A stretch of 18,554 bases of DNA from an uncultured Prevotella sp. (GCA_900544825.1 UQWP01000070.1:1-18554); one strand, 5' to 3'; shown: positions 8,432 through 15,862, counted from the stretch's first letter. Program-made: numbers and translations. The notes: generated from the sequence alone by a model not told the origin.

Positions 8432-9937
8432 ATGGCATATATTAGATTAAGCGCTGCCGAAGCAGCAGCGATGATTAACGATCAAGATACAATCGGTTTG
8501 AGTGGTTTTACTCCAAACGGCGTGCCTAAGGCCACCTTCCGCGAACTCTCCAAGAGAGCCGTGGCTGAACATGAGGCGGGCCGACCTTTCCAGGTGGGCA
8601 TCTTGACAGGAGCTTCTACTTCGCAGAGTATTGAAGGTGACATGGCAGCAGCCCATGCCATCAAGTTCCGTGCGCCATTTTCTACCAACAAGGACTTTAG
8701 AACTCATACCAACCTGGGCGAGATAGATTATGAGGATATGCATCTCGGTCACATGGCTGAGCGTCTGCGCCGTGGATTCTATGGCGAGATAGACCTTGCC
8801 ATCATTGAGGTTTCCGACCTGGAGGAAGGCGAAAACACCTGCAAGGCTTTCCTTACCTCTGCCGGCGGTATCGTTCCTACCATCGTCCGCCTTGCCAAGA
8901 AGGTGCTCATCGAGAAGAATACTTTCCACAGTCCTGCTTCCCGCTATCTGCACGATGTATATGAGATAGCAGAATGCCCGTTCCGCACCCCTATTCCAAT
9001 CTTGAATGTGGGTGACAGAATCGGCAAGGAATATGTGGAGATTGATGCACATAAGATTATCGGTGTGGTGGAATGCTGTATTCCGGAAGAGGCGCGTGCC
9101 TTCAAGCCACTCGACCCTGTAACCGAGCAGATGGGACACAATGTGGCTGATTTCCTGGTCAGCGACCTGAAGAAGGGACATATTCCTCCTCAGTTCCTGC
9201 CTTTGCAGAGCGGTGTGGGCGTAACTTCCAATGCCGTTCTTGAGGCATTGGGACAGAATCCTAACGTACCTGTGTTCAGCGTCTATACCGAGGTGGTTCA
9301 GGATGCCGTGGTAAAATACATGCGCGAGGGAAGAATCAAGGATGCTTCCTGCTCTTCGCTCACCGTAACCAATGATACATTGAAAGAGGTGTATGATGAT
9401 ATTGATTACTTCAAGAAGCATCTCACCATCCGCCAGAGCGAGATTTCAAACTCTCCGGAGGTGATCCGCCGACTGGGTGTCATTGCCATGAATACCGCCA
9501 TTGAGTGTGATATCTACGGCAATGAGAACTCCAGCCATATCTGCGGCAGCAAGCTGATGAACGGTATCGGCGGTTCCTGCGACTACGAGCGTAATGGTTT
9601 CATCTCTATCTTCACCACCCAGAGTACCACCAAGAACGGTTGCATTTCTGCCATTGTTCCGATGTGCAGCCATGTAGATAGTACCGAGCACGATGTGGAT
9701 GTCATCGTTACTGAGCAGGGAGTAGCCGATCTTCGTGGCAAGGGTCCGTTGCGTCGTGCCAAGGAGATTATCGAAAACTGTGCGCATCCGGATTATCGCC
9801 CAATGCTCCGCGAATACTTGAAGTTTGCAGAAAAGGGACACGAGCCACAGAGCATGCGTGCCGCCCTCGCCATGCACGATACCTTCCTGAAGAAGGGTGA
9901 CATGAGATTGACTGATTTCGGAGAATATCTGAAATAA
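8432..9937 (+). CDS. Acetyl-CoA hydrolase / succinyl-CoA:acetate CoA-transferase family
   Basis: 501-residue class I CoA-transferase of the acetyl-CoA hydrolase/transferase family (Cat1, AarC and SCACT group). It moves CoA between acyl groups through a glutamyl-CoA intermediate. The predicted catalytic Glu is Glu287 in VYTEVVQDAVV, in a context like AarC. The glycine-rich CoA-binding segment MNGIGGSCDYERNG is at about 376-389, followed by FTTQSTT and VIVTEQGVADLRG. Length matches full-size members (about 500-505). In succinate- and propionate-forming Bacteroidota such an enzyme would exchange CoA between succinate, acetate and propionate; the exact substrate pair is inference. It is a single-gene unit with a ~65-nt leader and no typical U-tract terminator directly after the stop. 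Confidence 0.92.
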   Translation: MAYIRLSAAEAAAMINDQDTIGLSGFTPNGVPKATFRELSKRAVAEHEAGRPFQVGILTGASTSQSIEGDMAAAHAIKFRAPFSTNKDFRTHTNLGEIDYEDMHLGHMAERLRRGFYGEIDLAIIEVSDLEEGENTCKAFLTSAGGIVPTIVRLAKKVLIEKNTFHSPASRYLHDVYEIAECPFRTPIPILNVGDRIGKEYVEIDAHKIIGVVECCIPEEARAFKPLDPVTEQMGHNVADFLVSDLKKGHIPPQFLPLQSGVGVTSNAVLEALGQNPNVPVFSVYTEVVQDAVVKYMREGRIKDASCSSLTVTNDTLKEVYDDIDYFKKHLTIRQSEISNSPEVIRRLGVIAMNTAIECDIYGNENSSHICGSKLMNGIGGSCDYERNGFISIFTTQSTTKNGCISAIVPMCSHVDSTEHDVDVIVTEQGVADLRGKGPLRRAKEIIENCAHPDYRPMLREYLKFAEKGHEPQSMRAALAMHDTFLKKGDMRLTDFGEYLK

Positions 9938-10025
9938 GAGAAGGCCGAAAGATTGTGAAAACCGAGAAGACAAATCTTTCATCGATGACTCAGAAAAATA
10001 TCGAATTATATGATAAGCATATAAA

Positions 10026-10087
10026 ATACTGATATAGATAGACACATTTTATTTATTAACCATAAATGTGTCTATCTATATCAGTAT
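10026..10087. repeat. Perfect 24-bp inverted repeat
   Basis: Arm 10026-10049 is the exact reverse complement of 10064-10087, with a 14-nt AT-rich loop (10050-10063). The arm begins ATACTGATATAGATAG and is AT-rich. It lies 88 nt after the CoA-transferase stop. It could act as a terminator or processing hairpin, but no U-tract follows on either strand. A small mobile palindrome or protein-binding site is also possible. Confidence 0.9.
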
Positions 10088-10203
10088 AAGTCAATCTATC
10101 GCAAGTGTTTCAACAATGATATGCAGTATCTGGTAATGTGTAGTGAGAATATCGTGAGGGATAACCTCAAATCGTGATGGATGATAGATGATTACATAAA
10201 ACT

Positions 10204-10357
10204 TATTCACGAATACGGCTGCATCGGGTTACGAATATGACTGCGTAGGCTAACGGAGACGTATCTGTAAGCTTATCGAGACGTCTGCATCAGCTAACAG
10301 AGACGTCTGAACTCGCTGACTGAACTGCTTGAGTTGCTTGATTGAACCACTTGAGTA
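10204..10357. repeat. Degenerate 22-bp tandem repeat, about 7 units
   Basis: Aligning the stretch in steps of 22 bp starting at 10204 puts related bases in register over seven units. ACGAATA recurs at 10209 and 10231; GAGACGT at 10256, 10278 and 10300; TTGAGT at 10329 and 10351. Neighbouring units resemble each other more than distant ones, as expected for an old, drifting tandem array. Twenty-two is not a multiple of three, so it is not protein-coding repeats. The units abut without spacers, so this is not a CRISPR array. Confidence 0.7.
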
Positions 10358-10419
10358 TTCTTCTTCATGTGCTTGCATGCAACCATAAAACTTTTTCAGC
10401 AACTTTTCCCGGAAATCTC

Positions 10420-10469
10420 TTGAGTTCGTGCCAAACTTGGCAAAAAACGCAAGTTTGGCACGAACTCAA
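10420..10469 (-). terminator. Perfect 20-bp inverted repeat after the TrmH-family gene
   Basis: Arm 10420-10439 (contains GAGTTCGTGCCAAACTTG) is the exact reverse complement of 10450-10469, with a 10-nt loop at 10440-10449. It starts 1 nt beyond the stop codon of the minus-strand gene. Position argues for a terminator or 3'-end stabiliser; the absence of a U-tract after the stem argues for something else, such as a dispersed palindromic repeat. The structure is certain, the role is not. Confidence 0.6.
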
Positions 10470-10470
10470 C

Positions 10471-11010
10471 TTATAGTTTCAGGAGTTTGGTAAACTCCCA
10501 GACTACAATACCGGCGGTGACGCTGACATTCAGGGAATGCTTGGTACCGAACTGGGGAATCTCCAGACAGCCATCGCTCATATCCACGATGTTCTGCTTG
10601 ACTCCCTTCACCTCGTTACCGAAAATCACGGCGTAGCCTTTGGAGAGGGAAGGGTGAGCCTCAGGCAGGTTCTGGAGCTTGGTGGAGCCTTCTACCTGCT
10701 CGATGCTATATACAAAGTAGCCTTTCTGCTTCAACTTCTCTACCGCCTCTTCGGTAGTCTTGAAGTATTCCCAATCCACGCTGTCTTCGCCACCCAATGC
10801 CGTCTTATGAATCTCGACATTGGGAGGGGTAGCGGTGATTCCGCAGAGATACACCGCCTCTACACGGAAGGCATCGCAGGAACGGAAAACACTTCCTACA
10901 TTATATAATGAACGCACATCATCCAGGACCACTATCAGGGGCAGCTTCTCGGCTTCCTTGAATTCCTCCAGGGTGAGGCGGTTCATCTCTATCGTTCTTA
11001 ATTTGCGCAT
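10471..11010 (-). CDS. SpoU/TrmH-family RNA 2'-O-methyltransferase
   Basis: 179-residue SPOUT methyltransferase that would methylate a ribose 2'-OH in tRNA or rRNA using S-adenosylmethionine. The three family motifs are present: N37-V-G-S with Arg43 (LYNVGSVFRSCDAF), GNEVKGV at 131-137 with Glu133, and SLNVSVTAG at 159-167, the knotted SAM-binding loop. It is a minimal SPOUT domain without an N-terminal RNA-binding domain, similar in size to TrmL/TrmH-like stand-alone proteins. Substrate cannot be told from sequence. Its start lies 33 nt after the sufE-like stop on the same strand, so the two are likely co-transcribed. The stop is next to a perfect inverted repeat. Confidence 0.92.
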   Translation of the reverse strand: MRKLRTIEMNRLTLEEFKEAEKLPLIVVLDDVRSLYNVGSVFRSCDAFRVEAVYLCGITATPPNVEIHKTALGGEDSVDWEYFKTTEEAVEKLKQKGYFVYSIEQVEGSTKLQNLPEAHPSLSKGYAVIFGNEVKGVKQNIVDMSDGCLEIPQFGTKHSLNVSVTAGIVVWEFTKLLKL

Positions 11011-11043
11011 TATAATATACCTTTTATATATAATCAGAGGCGG

Positions 11044-11475
11044 TTAAGCCTCTGCCTCTTTGGTCTTGTAGGCAAGGGCATACATGCGAATCTGCTTGAT
11101 CATCGCCAGAAGACCATTGCTGCGGGTTGGACTCAAATGGTCTTTCAGACCAATTTTCTCTACGAAATAGAGGTCGGCATCCATAATCTCGGTTGGGGTA
11201 TGACCGCTCAATACACGGATGAGGAGGGCGATGATACCCTTTACGATGAGCGCATCGCTATCGGCAGTGAATACGAGCTTGCCATCTACATAATCGCATT
11301 GCAACCATACGCGGCTCTGACAGCCGTCGATAAGGTTCTGCTCGTTCTTGTATTTCTCATCGAGAGGAGCCAACTCGTTGCCCAAGTCAATGAGCATCTG
11401 ATACTTGTCCATCCAGTCGGTGAAATCCTGAAACTCCTCTACTACTTCATCCTGCAATTCATTAATTGTTGCCAT
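11044..11475 (-). CDS. SufE family Fe-S cluster assembly protein
   Basis: 143-residue SufE-like sulfur acceptor. The active-site loop LIDGCQSRVWLQC is present with the persulfide-forming Cys at position 52, close to Cys51 of E. coli SufE. Length and fold pattern match the family. In known systems SufE takes sulfur from the desulfurase SufS and passes it to the SufBCD scaffold; no other suf gene is in this window. Its ATG shares one base with the stop of the upstream specificity-subunit gene (TAATG). A weak AAGGAA lies in the last codons of that gene. The gene therefore has no spacer for its own promoter directly upstream and is probably translated by coupling or read-through. Confidence 0.93.
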   Translation of the reverse strand: MATINELQDEVVEEFQDFTDWMDKYQMLIDLGNELAPLDEKYKNEQNLIDGCQSRVWLQCDYVDGKLVFTADSDALIVKGIIALLIRVLSGHTPTEIMDADLYFVEKIGLKDHLSPTRSNGLLAMIKQIRMYALAYKTKEAEA

Positions 11476-12449
11476 TATTTTATTTCCTTAATTATGTTAT
11501 CTATATTTATATTATCAAATTCTTCTGTTATTGTGCTTGGAAGCAATATCTCTGCTAATTTCTGTCCTTTTGGCTTTCGTCCATAAGAAAACTTAAAACG
11601 GTTATGCGTAATACACATTGCATAAAAGAGTTTCTCTTTTAATGTCATTTCTCGCTTTGGAAGGAGAACCGTCACATCGGAATTAGGAACGAAGTCACCT
11701 ACAGATACGTAAGAAAATGTATGACTACCTTGCCCGTTTGTTGAAACATACAAGGTATTCTTAGGATAAACCTCATCATCCATAAACATGTTGCGATTTA
11801 CATAAGCATCTATGCTTGTTGACTGCCTGTAAGAAGGTCTGATATAAGGAATCCAATTTGCATTTTTTTTATAAGATATTCTCTCCAATCCTGTCGAAGC
11901 AATCCCATTCTTCATGTGAAACAAAGAAGATAATGGAATAAGCTCTACCTTATTATTTTGTATGGTCGATTCTTTTAGCTCTAAAATATTGAGTCGCTGC
12001 ACCATCTGTTTCTTTGTGTTTTGTATGGATTGACCTTTCACAAACTTTTCAGCTTCCTCTAAACAAGGAACTTGCAAGGACGGAAGTGTTATGTTTGCCT
12101 GTCTTCCATAAGAATACTTGAATTTGTTCATATGAAGACAATGGCAATAGAAAAGTTTCAATTCGTCGGACATTACTGTTAAGGGTGTCAATACCATAAT
12201 ATGATAGCCTGTAACAAACTCTTCTGTTTGTACAAAAGATTCCATTACACTTCCACTAACAGCTACGGTAATACTTCCTTTTTGGAAAGTATGCTCCCAT
12301 ATTGGCACCACAACTTTGCTCACAACACCATTGTTTTTCTGTGTTCGAGCTACAAAGTTGATGCCGTTCTTACTTTTGGATAAGTTTACAAGTTCCAATC
12401 CATTTCCATATTCTATGTGGAACAGTTTATTTAATGATACCAACTCCAT
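11475..12449 (-). CDS. Restriction-modification specificity (S) subunit, BcgI-B-like
   Basis: 324 residues with a clear two-fold internal duplication, as expected for an S subunit that carries two target-recognition domains. The half-sites align: VSLNKLFHIEYGNG (4-17) with IPLSSLFHMKNG (171-182), and LFYCHCLHMNKFKYSYGR (99-116) with LFYAMCITHNRFKFSYGR (274-291). A helical, charged spacer (about 130-168, AEKFVKGQSIQNTKKQMVQR) separates them. Such proteins hold the DNA sequence specificity for the partner methylase and nuclease, usually reading a bipartite site. It starts 2 nt after the stop of the nuclease-methylase gene, with a strong GAGGAGG Shine-Dalgarno formed by that gene's last Glu codons. 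The size fits BcgI B (about 340). Confidence 0.82.
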   Translation of the reverse strand: MELVSLNKLFHIEYGNGLELVNLSKSKNGINFVARTQKNNGVVSKVVVPIWEHTFQKGSITVAVSGSVMESFVQTEEFVTGYHIMVLTPLTVMSDELKLFYCHCLHMNKFKYSYGRQANITLPSLQVPCLEEAEKFVKGQSIQNTKKQMVQRLNILELKESTIQNNKVELIPLSSLFHMKNGIASTGLERISYKKNANWIPYIRPSYRQSTSIDAYVNRNMFMDDEVYPKNTLYVSTNGQGSHTFSYVSVGDFVPNSDVTVLLPKREMTLKEKLFYAMCITHNRFKFSYGRKPKGQKLAEILLPSTITEEFDNINIDNIIKEIK

Positions 12450-12451
12450 AC

Positions 12452-14302
12452 TTATTCCTCCTCATTATTTACATCGCTAGATGATTCATTACACTTCAAT
12501 TGGAAAAGAACATAATTTTTGATAGTCTCCTCGAAATCCGCTTGAGTAAGTTTCGTGTAATCAGCCTCAAGATATGCTTCGGCACACCACTCCATATCAG
12601 CAGTAACTTCTTGCATTACACTAAATTCACTGATAACTTCACGATTCATAAAGGCTTCCACCCAATATCGTTTAATGTCATCCCAAGTATGGTTAGCATC
12701 TACACGTCCCACATTTTTCTTTTTCACAAAACCATCATTGCGACAATATCCAAACCACGTTTTCTTTCCTTTAGGGTGAGGAACACCAGCTGTTATGACA
12801 ACAGCACAAGTTACCGTGTTCACCTTAGAATTTACAAACAATTCTTCCGGTAGAGAAAGCACAGCCTCCAATGTATGATACTCCAATATCTTGTGCTTTA
12901 GTACACAAGAAGCTCCCTTTACATCATTTACACAGCTAATAGGCATAATTGCCACACACTTGCCTCCCCTTCCCAACATAGATAGATTATTGAGAACAAA
13001 CTCCAATTCTTCCGTACCTTTTCCTTTATTCTTATAGGGAGGATTCAACAATCCAACCGTAGGATGGAAACTTTCCTTTATTTTGTCTGAATCTTGGTCA
13101 AAACAACTACCCAATGTTATATTAGTGCGCCCATCACGATGGATAATCATATTGGATATAAGCAGAGTATAGATTTCATCGTCAAACTCTATACCCAAAA
13201 GTTGTTTACGCTTGATGTCTGACTCTTTAGCGATGTCCCCATGAGCATCCTCCAACATCGCCTTCATTGCACTAACGAGGAAACCTCCTGTCCCCGCACA
13301 ATTATCCAACACTACACTATCTTTGTTAACACCCGCAAGTTCTACAAACAACTGGGTAATATGGGGAGGTGTCAACACAATACCCAATCCTTTATCATTG
13401 TTAGCATAGCGCAAAAATTCAACATAGAACTGGCTTACCGTATCTATGTATTTATGTGTTACCATAAAACCATTGATGCGCTTATCTGCCTCGTCTATCA
13501 AGTTAGTCAAGAACTCTTTTCCGTCCTTGTTGTTGATACCTGAATTCGTAGTTATAAAGTCATAACCTTTCTTTAATGCATTCTTATTGCTATTAGGAAC
13601 ATCGGAATCATCCAGCTCTGCACAAATAGAAGCATATAGATTATTCACCAAAAGCTCTATGCTGTCGTAATTCTTGTACTCAGCCTTGAAACGTTCATTG
13701 CGCAAAGCCATCAAAATACCACTAATCAAGAGGGCACGTTTTGATTCTTTTATCTTTCGCTCTTGCAACTCCTCATTCAATTCCTTCGTATAACTAATCA
13801 GCTCATTGTAATCTTGGTTAAACTTATAAATACTACTATTCAAGCCATCGCTATAATCAGCAAAAGAAAGAACTTCGTCATTGAAATAAGGATAAGGTTT
13901 ATTAGTCTTGCATATTTGGAGATAATGCTCCAAATATGTAAGACTCTTTTCTTCTCCACTATAACCAATGGCAATAACATCATACTCCTTTGCTAAAAAA
14001 GAAGCATAGAGCAAAGCTCCATCAACTGCATAATCCTTGAAGCTATCAAGTGTTGCAGACTTTTGTTTAGCAACTTCTGCCTTGCACTCAACAACAATCA
14101 CAAGATTTGTATTCTTTGATGAGGTGATGATAAAATCCGGGAAGCCTTGTCCAAGACCTGCCTTTGACGCATTCTTCAGCAACTTCTGAATTTTCTTATT
14201 ATCAGAAGACTGCTCTTCTACTATGATATTCTTATCATCGTAATATCCCTTCTTTCTGAGCAAGTCACGAAAGAGGTTCATTGTTTTTGCTTCATTTGCC
14301 AT
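12452..14302 (-). CDS. Nuclease-N6-adenine methyltransferase fusion, BcgI-A-like
   Basis: 616 residues combining cleavage and modification. The N-terminus has a PD-(D/E)xK nuclease pattern: FPDF at 54-57 (Asp56), a beta strand, then ECK at 72-74 (Glu72, Lys74); Glu29 or Glu30 may be the upstream acidic residue. Helical sequence follows to about 300. The gamma-class N6-adenine methylase core has TPPHITQLFVELAG (311-324), SAM motif DNCAGTGGF (333-341) and catalytic NPPY (420-423). This order with a separate S gene matches Type IIB BcgI (RM subunit about 637 residues) rather than classic HsdRMS, and there is no helicase gene. It carries its own -7 box and is AT-rich relative to its neighbours, suggesting transfer. 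A solitary Type I-like methylase remains an alternative if the nuclease site is dead. Confidence 0.85.
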   Translation of the reverse strand: MANEAKTMNLFRDLLRKKGYYDDKNIIVEEQSSDNKKIQKLLKNASKAGLGQGFPDFIITSSKNTNLVIVVECKAEVAKQKSATLDSFKDYAVDGALLYASFLAKEYDVIAIGYSGEEKSLTYLEHYLQICKTNKPYPYFNDEVLSFADYSDGLNSSIYKFNQDYNELISYTKELNEELQERKIKESKRALLISGILMALRNERFKAEYKNYDSIELLVNNLYASICAELDDSDVPNSNKNALKKGYDFITTNSGINNKDGKEFLTNLIDEADKRINGFMVTHKYIDTVSQFYVEFLRYANNDKGLGIVLTPPHITQLFVELAGVNKDSVVLDNCAGTGGFLVSAMKAMLEDAHGDIAKESDIKRKQLLGIEFDDEIYTLLISNMIIHRDGRTNITLGSCFDQDSDKIKESFHPTVGLLNPPYKNKGKGTEELEFVLNNLSMLGRGGKCVAIMPISCVNDVKGASCVLKHKILEYHTLEAVLSLPEELFVNSKVNTVTCAVVITAGVPHPKGKKTWFGYCRNDGFVKKKNVGRVDANHTWDDIKRYWVEAFMNREVISEFSVMQEVTADMEWCAEAYLEADYTKLTQADFEETIKNYVLFQLKCNESSSDVNNEEE

Positions 14303-14327
14303 TGTGGATATATTTTAAATAATTCTG

Positions 14328-14335
14328 CAAATATA
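14328..14335 (-). promoter_or_regulatory. -7 promoter box of the restriction-modification operon
   Basis: On the minus strand TATATTTG matches TAnnTTTG, about 26 nt upstream of the start codon at 14302. No -33 TTTG is evident. It gives the cassette its own promoter inside the 64-nt gap after the U32 gene; read-through from that gene is also possible since no terminator is seen. Confidence 0.55.
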
Positions 14336-14366
14336 CTAAAATATTTAATAACTTGTTCTATTTGCC

Positions 14367-15635
14367 TTATTTTTTTATTTCCTTTATTTCGTTTACGGTA
14401 ATTAATTTATAGAGTTTATCATTCGGACGAACCTTATCTGGCACAGGGATAGACACTCTCCAACCCTGCTGCGCTGTTTCCACAGGCTTCAGGTCGTAGC
14501 GGATTTCATCGGCATTGAGATACATCACGCCGGTAGTGTTACCCGTAATCAGAAGTTTCTCGCCCTTGTCGAAGGTAGAAGCCTCTACGGCAACCTCTGC
14601 TACGCCCAACTTAGAGAAGTATTTCATCACCTTGCCCACGAGCACCTTCTTTTCGGTAGCCACAGAACCATAGTGCTTGTTCCACTCGCCGAGGGTCTGT
14701 CCCTGGTAGTAGCCATCCCAGAAACCACGGTTGAATACGGTGGCAAGTCTCTCATCCCAAGCATCCTTCTTCTCTTCGGTGAAGGTACCATCCAATACGG
14801 AAGCAATTGCCTCCTTGTAGCACTTCACTACGGTATATACGTATTCAGGTCCACGGGCACGACCCTCAATCTTGAAGACGCGTACGCCGGCATCCATCAT
14901 GCGGTCGATGAAGCGGATGGTCTTCAAGTCCTTCGGACTCATTACATACTTGTTGTCTATTTCCAGCTGGTTGCCGGTTTCGTTATCCGTAACGGTATAG
15001 CTGCGGCGGCAAATCTGAACGCACTCGCCACGGTTGGCAGATCGGTTGGCATTGGCGAGGCTCATGTAGCACTTGCCTGATACCGCCATGCATAGGGCGC
15101 CATGGCAGAACATTTCGATGCGGATCTGCTTGCCCATAGGGCCGCAGATATTCTGCTTCTCTATCTGCTCGTGGATATGCTTCACCTGGTCCATGTTTAA
15201 TTCACGTGCCAGCACAGAAACATCTGCAAAGCGTGCATAAAATTTCAAAGCCTCTGTGTTTGAGATATTTAACTGTGTGGAAAGATGCACTTCCTCTCCT
15301 ACTTCATTGCAATAGCTCATCACAGCCACATCGCTGGCGATGACGGCAGAGATGCCTGCCTCCTTGGCAGCATCAATGATTTCCTTCATCGTAGGGATGT
15401 CGTTGTCGTAAATCACTGTGTTGACGGTGAGGTAAGTCTTGATGCCATGCTCGTTGCAGGTGGCAGCAATCTCACGCAGGTCGTCGATCGTAAAATGATT
15501 GGCAGAATGTGAACGCATGTTCAACTTGCCGATTCCGAAATACACGGAGTCGGCACCAGCCTGAATAGCGGCAGCCAAAGACTCGCGCGAGCCCACAGGT
15601 GCCATCACCTCAAATTCGTTTATCTTTGTATTCAT
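14367..15635 (-). CDS. Peptidase U32 family protein, TrhP (YegQ)-like
   Basis: 422-residue U32 family protein. Despite the name, characterised relatives are RNA-modification factors: TrhP/YegQ for 5-hydroxyuridine in tRNA and RlhA for 23S rRNA. The U32 signature is intact (EMFCHGALCMAVSGKCYMS, 174-192). Cys182, Cys189, Cys205 and Cys209 form the four-cysteine set thought to hold an Fe-S cluster. The N-terminal part is a TIM-barrel-like half (EVMAPVGSRESLAAAIQAGA), and the C-terminal beta domain follows about residue 330. The pattern around HGALCMA resembles YegQ. It has a full promoter on the minus strand. The same-strand SufE and TrmH homologs downstream fit a theme of Fe-S and RNA modification, split by the restriction genes. 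Confidence 0.9.
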   Translation of the reverse strand: MNTKINEFEVMAPVGSRESLAAAIQAGADSVYFGIGKLNMRSHSANHFTIDDLREIAATCNEHGIKTYLTVNTVIYDNDIPTMKEIIDAAKEAGISAVIASDVAVMSYCNEVGEEVHLSTQLNISNTEALKFYARFADVSVLARELNMDQVKHIHEQIEKQNICGPMGKQIRIEMFCHGALCMAVSGKCYMSLANANRSANRGECVQICRRSYTVTDNETGNQLEIDNKYVMSPKDLKTIRFIDRMMDAGVRVFKIEGRARGPEYVYTVVKCYKEAIASVLDGTFTEEKKDAWDERLATVFNRGFWDGYYQGQTLGEWNKHYGSVATEKKVLVGKVMKYFSKLGVAEVAVEASTFDKGEKLLITGNTTGVMYLNADEIRYDLKPVETAQQGWRVSIPVPDKVRPNDKLYKLITVNEIKEIKK

Positions 15636-15660
15636 GAATGCAAATTCTTATTTTTGGGTG

Positions 15661-15691
15661 CAAAGTTACTGCAAATCGAAGACAATACAAA
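15661..15691 (-). promoter_or_regulatory. Promoter of the U32 family gene
   Basis: On the minus strand a -33 TTTG (15691-15688), a 19-nt spacer and a -7 box TAACTTTG (15668-15661) match the Bacteroidota promoter closely. The transcript would start about 20 nt before the start codon. Confidence 0.75.
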
Positions 15692-15816
15692 ATAAAAAAT
15701 TGATTTTTTTATTTTTATTGTTGAGATGCAGCGTAACTTATCTAAAGTTACTGCTTTTCTTTGAAAAATCATACTAAAAGGCGCATAAAGATTCATAATA
15801 AGGTATAAAAACAAAA

Positions 15817-15856
15817 ATAGTAGCCACTAAAACTTGATATTTTAGTTGGCTACTAT
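15817..15856 (-). terminator. Terminator of the aldo/keto reductase gene
   Basis: A 16-bp stem with one bulged base: 15817-15832 pairs with 15840-15845 plus 15847-15856, with a 7-nt loop. Read on the minus strand it follows the reductase stop codon by 6 nt and is followed by a T-rich tract. This is a standard intrinsic terminator. Confidence 0.85.
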
Positions 15857-15862
15857 CTGTTT

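Larger units (their letters stand above)
9938..10470. other. Gene-free, repeat-rich intergenic region
   Basis: 533 bp between two converging genes with no credible protein gene on either strand. It contains, in order, a perfect 24-bp inverted repeat, a degenerate 22-bp tandem array, a 10-bp palindrome (TTGCATGCAA, 10373-10382) and a perfect 20-bp inverted repeat beside the TrmH-family stop. A weak pair of ATCGTGA copies at 10151 and 10171 lies upstream of the array. The major repeats are listed separately. Confidence 0.7.

Noticed and set aside
8447..9421. 324-residue minus-strand reading frame opposite the CoA-transferase gene
   Set aside because: A shadow of a complete CoA-transferase gene; its composition shows no domain pattern.
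10204..10357. Possible CRISPR array
   Set aside because: The units are 22 bp, abut with no unique spacers, and diverge along the whole length. No cas gene is in the window.
9938..10470. tRNA or other known structured RNA gene in the repeat region
   Set aside because: No cloverleaf, CCA end or known RNA family pattern could be matched. The structure seen is simple inverted and tandem repeats.
11475..12449. Phase-variable S locus with invertible segments
   Set aside because: No second S gene, inverted repeats flanking the S gene or tyrosine recombinase could be found in the window.
12452..14302. Classic Type I HsdM with HsdR elsewhere
   Set aside because: The N-terminal FPDF...ECK nuclease pattern and the size of both proteins fit a BcgI-like fusion better. 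It cannot be fully excluded without a genome-wide search.
14367..15635. Collagenase-like protease role suggested by the U32 family name
   Set aside because: Characterised relatives with this four-cysteine pattern act in RNA hydroxylation, and no protease catalytic site is recognisable.
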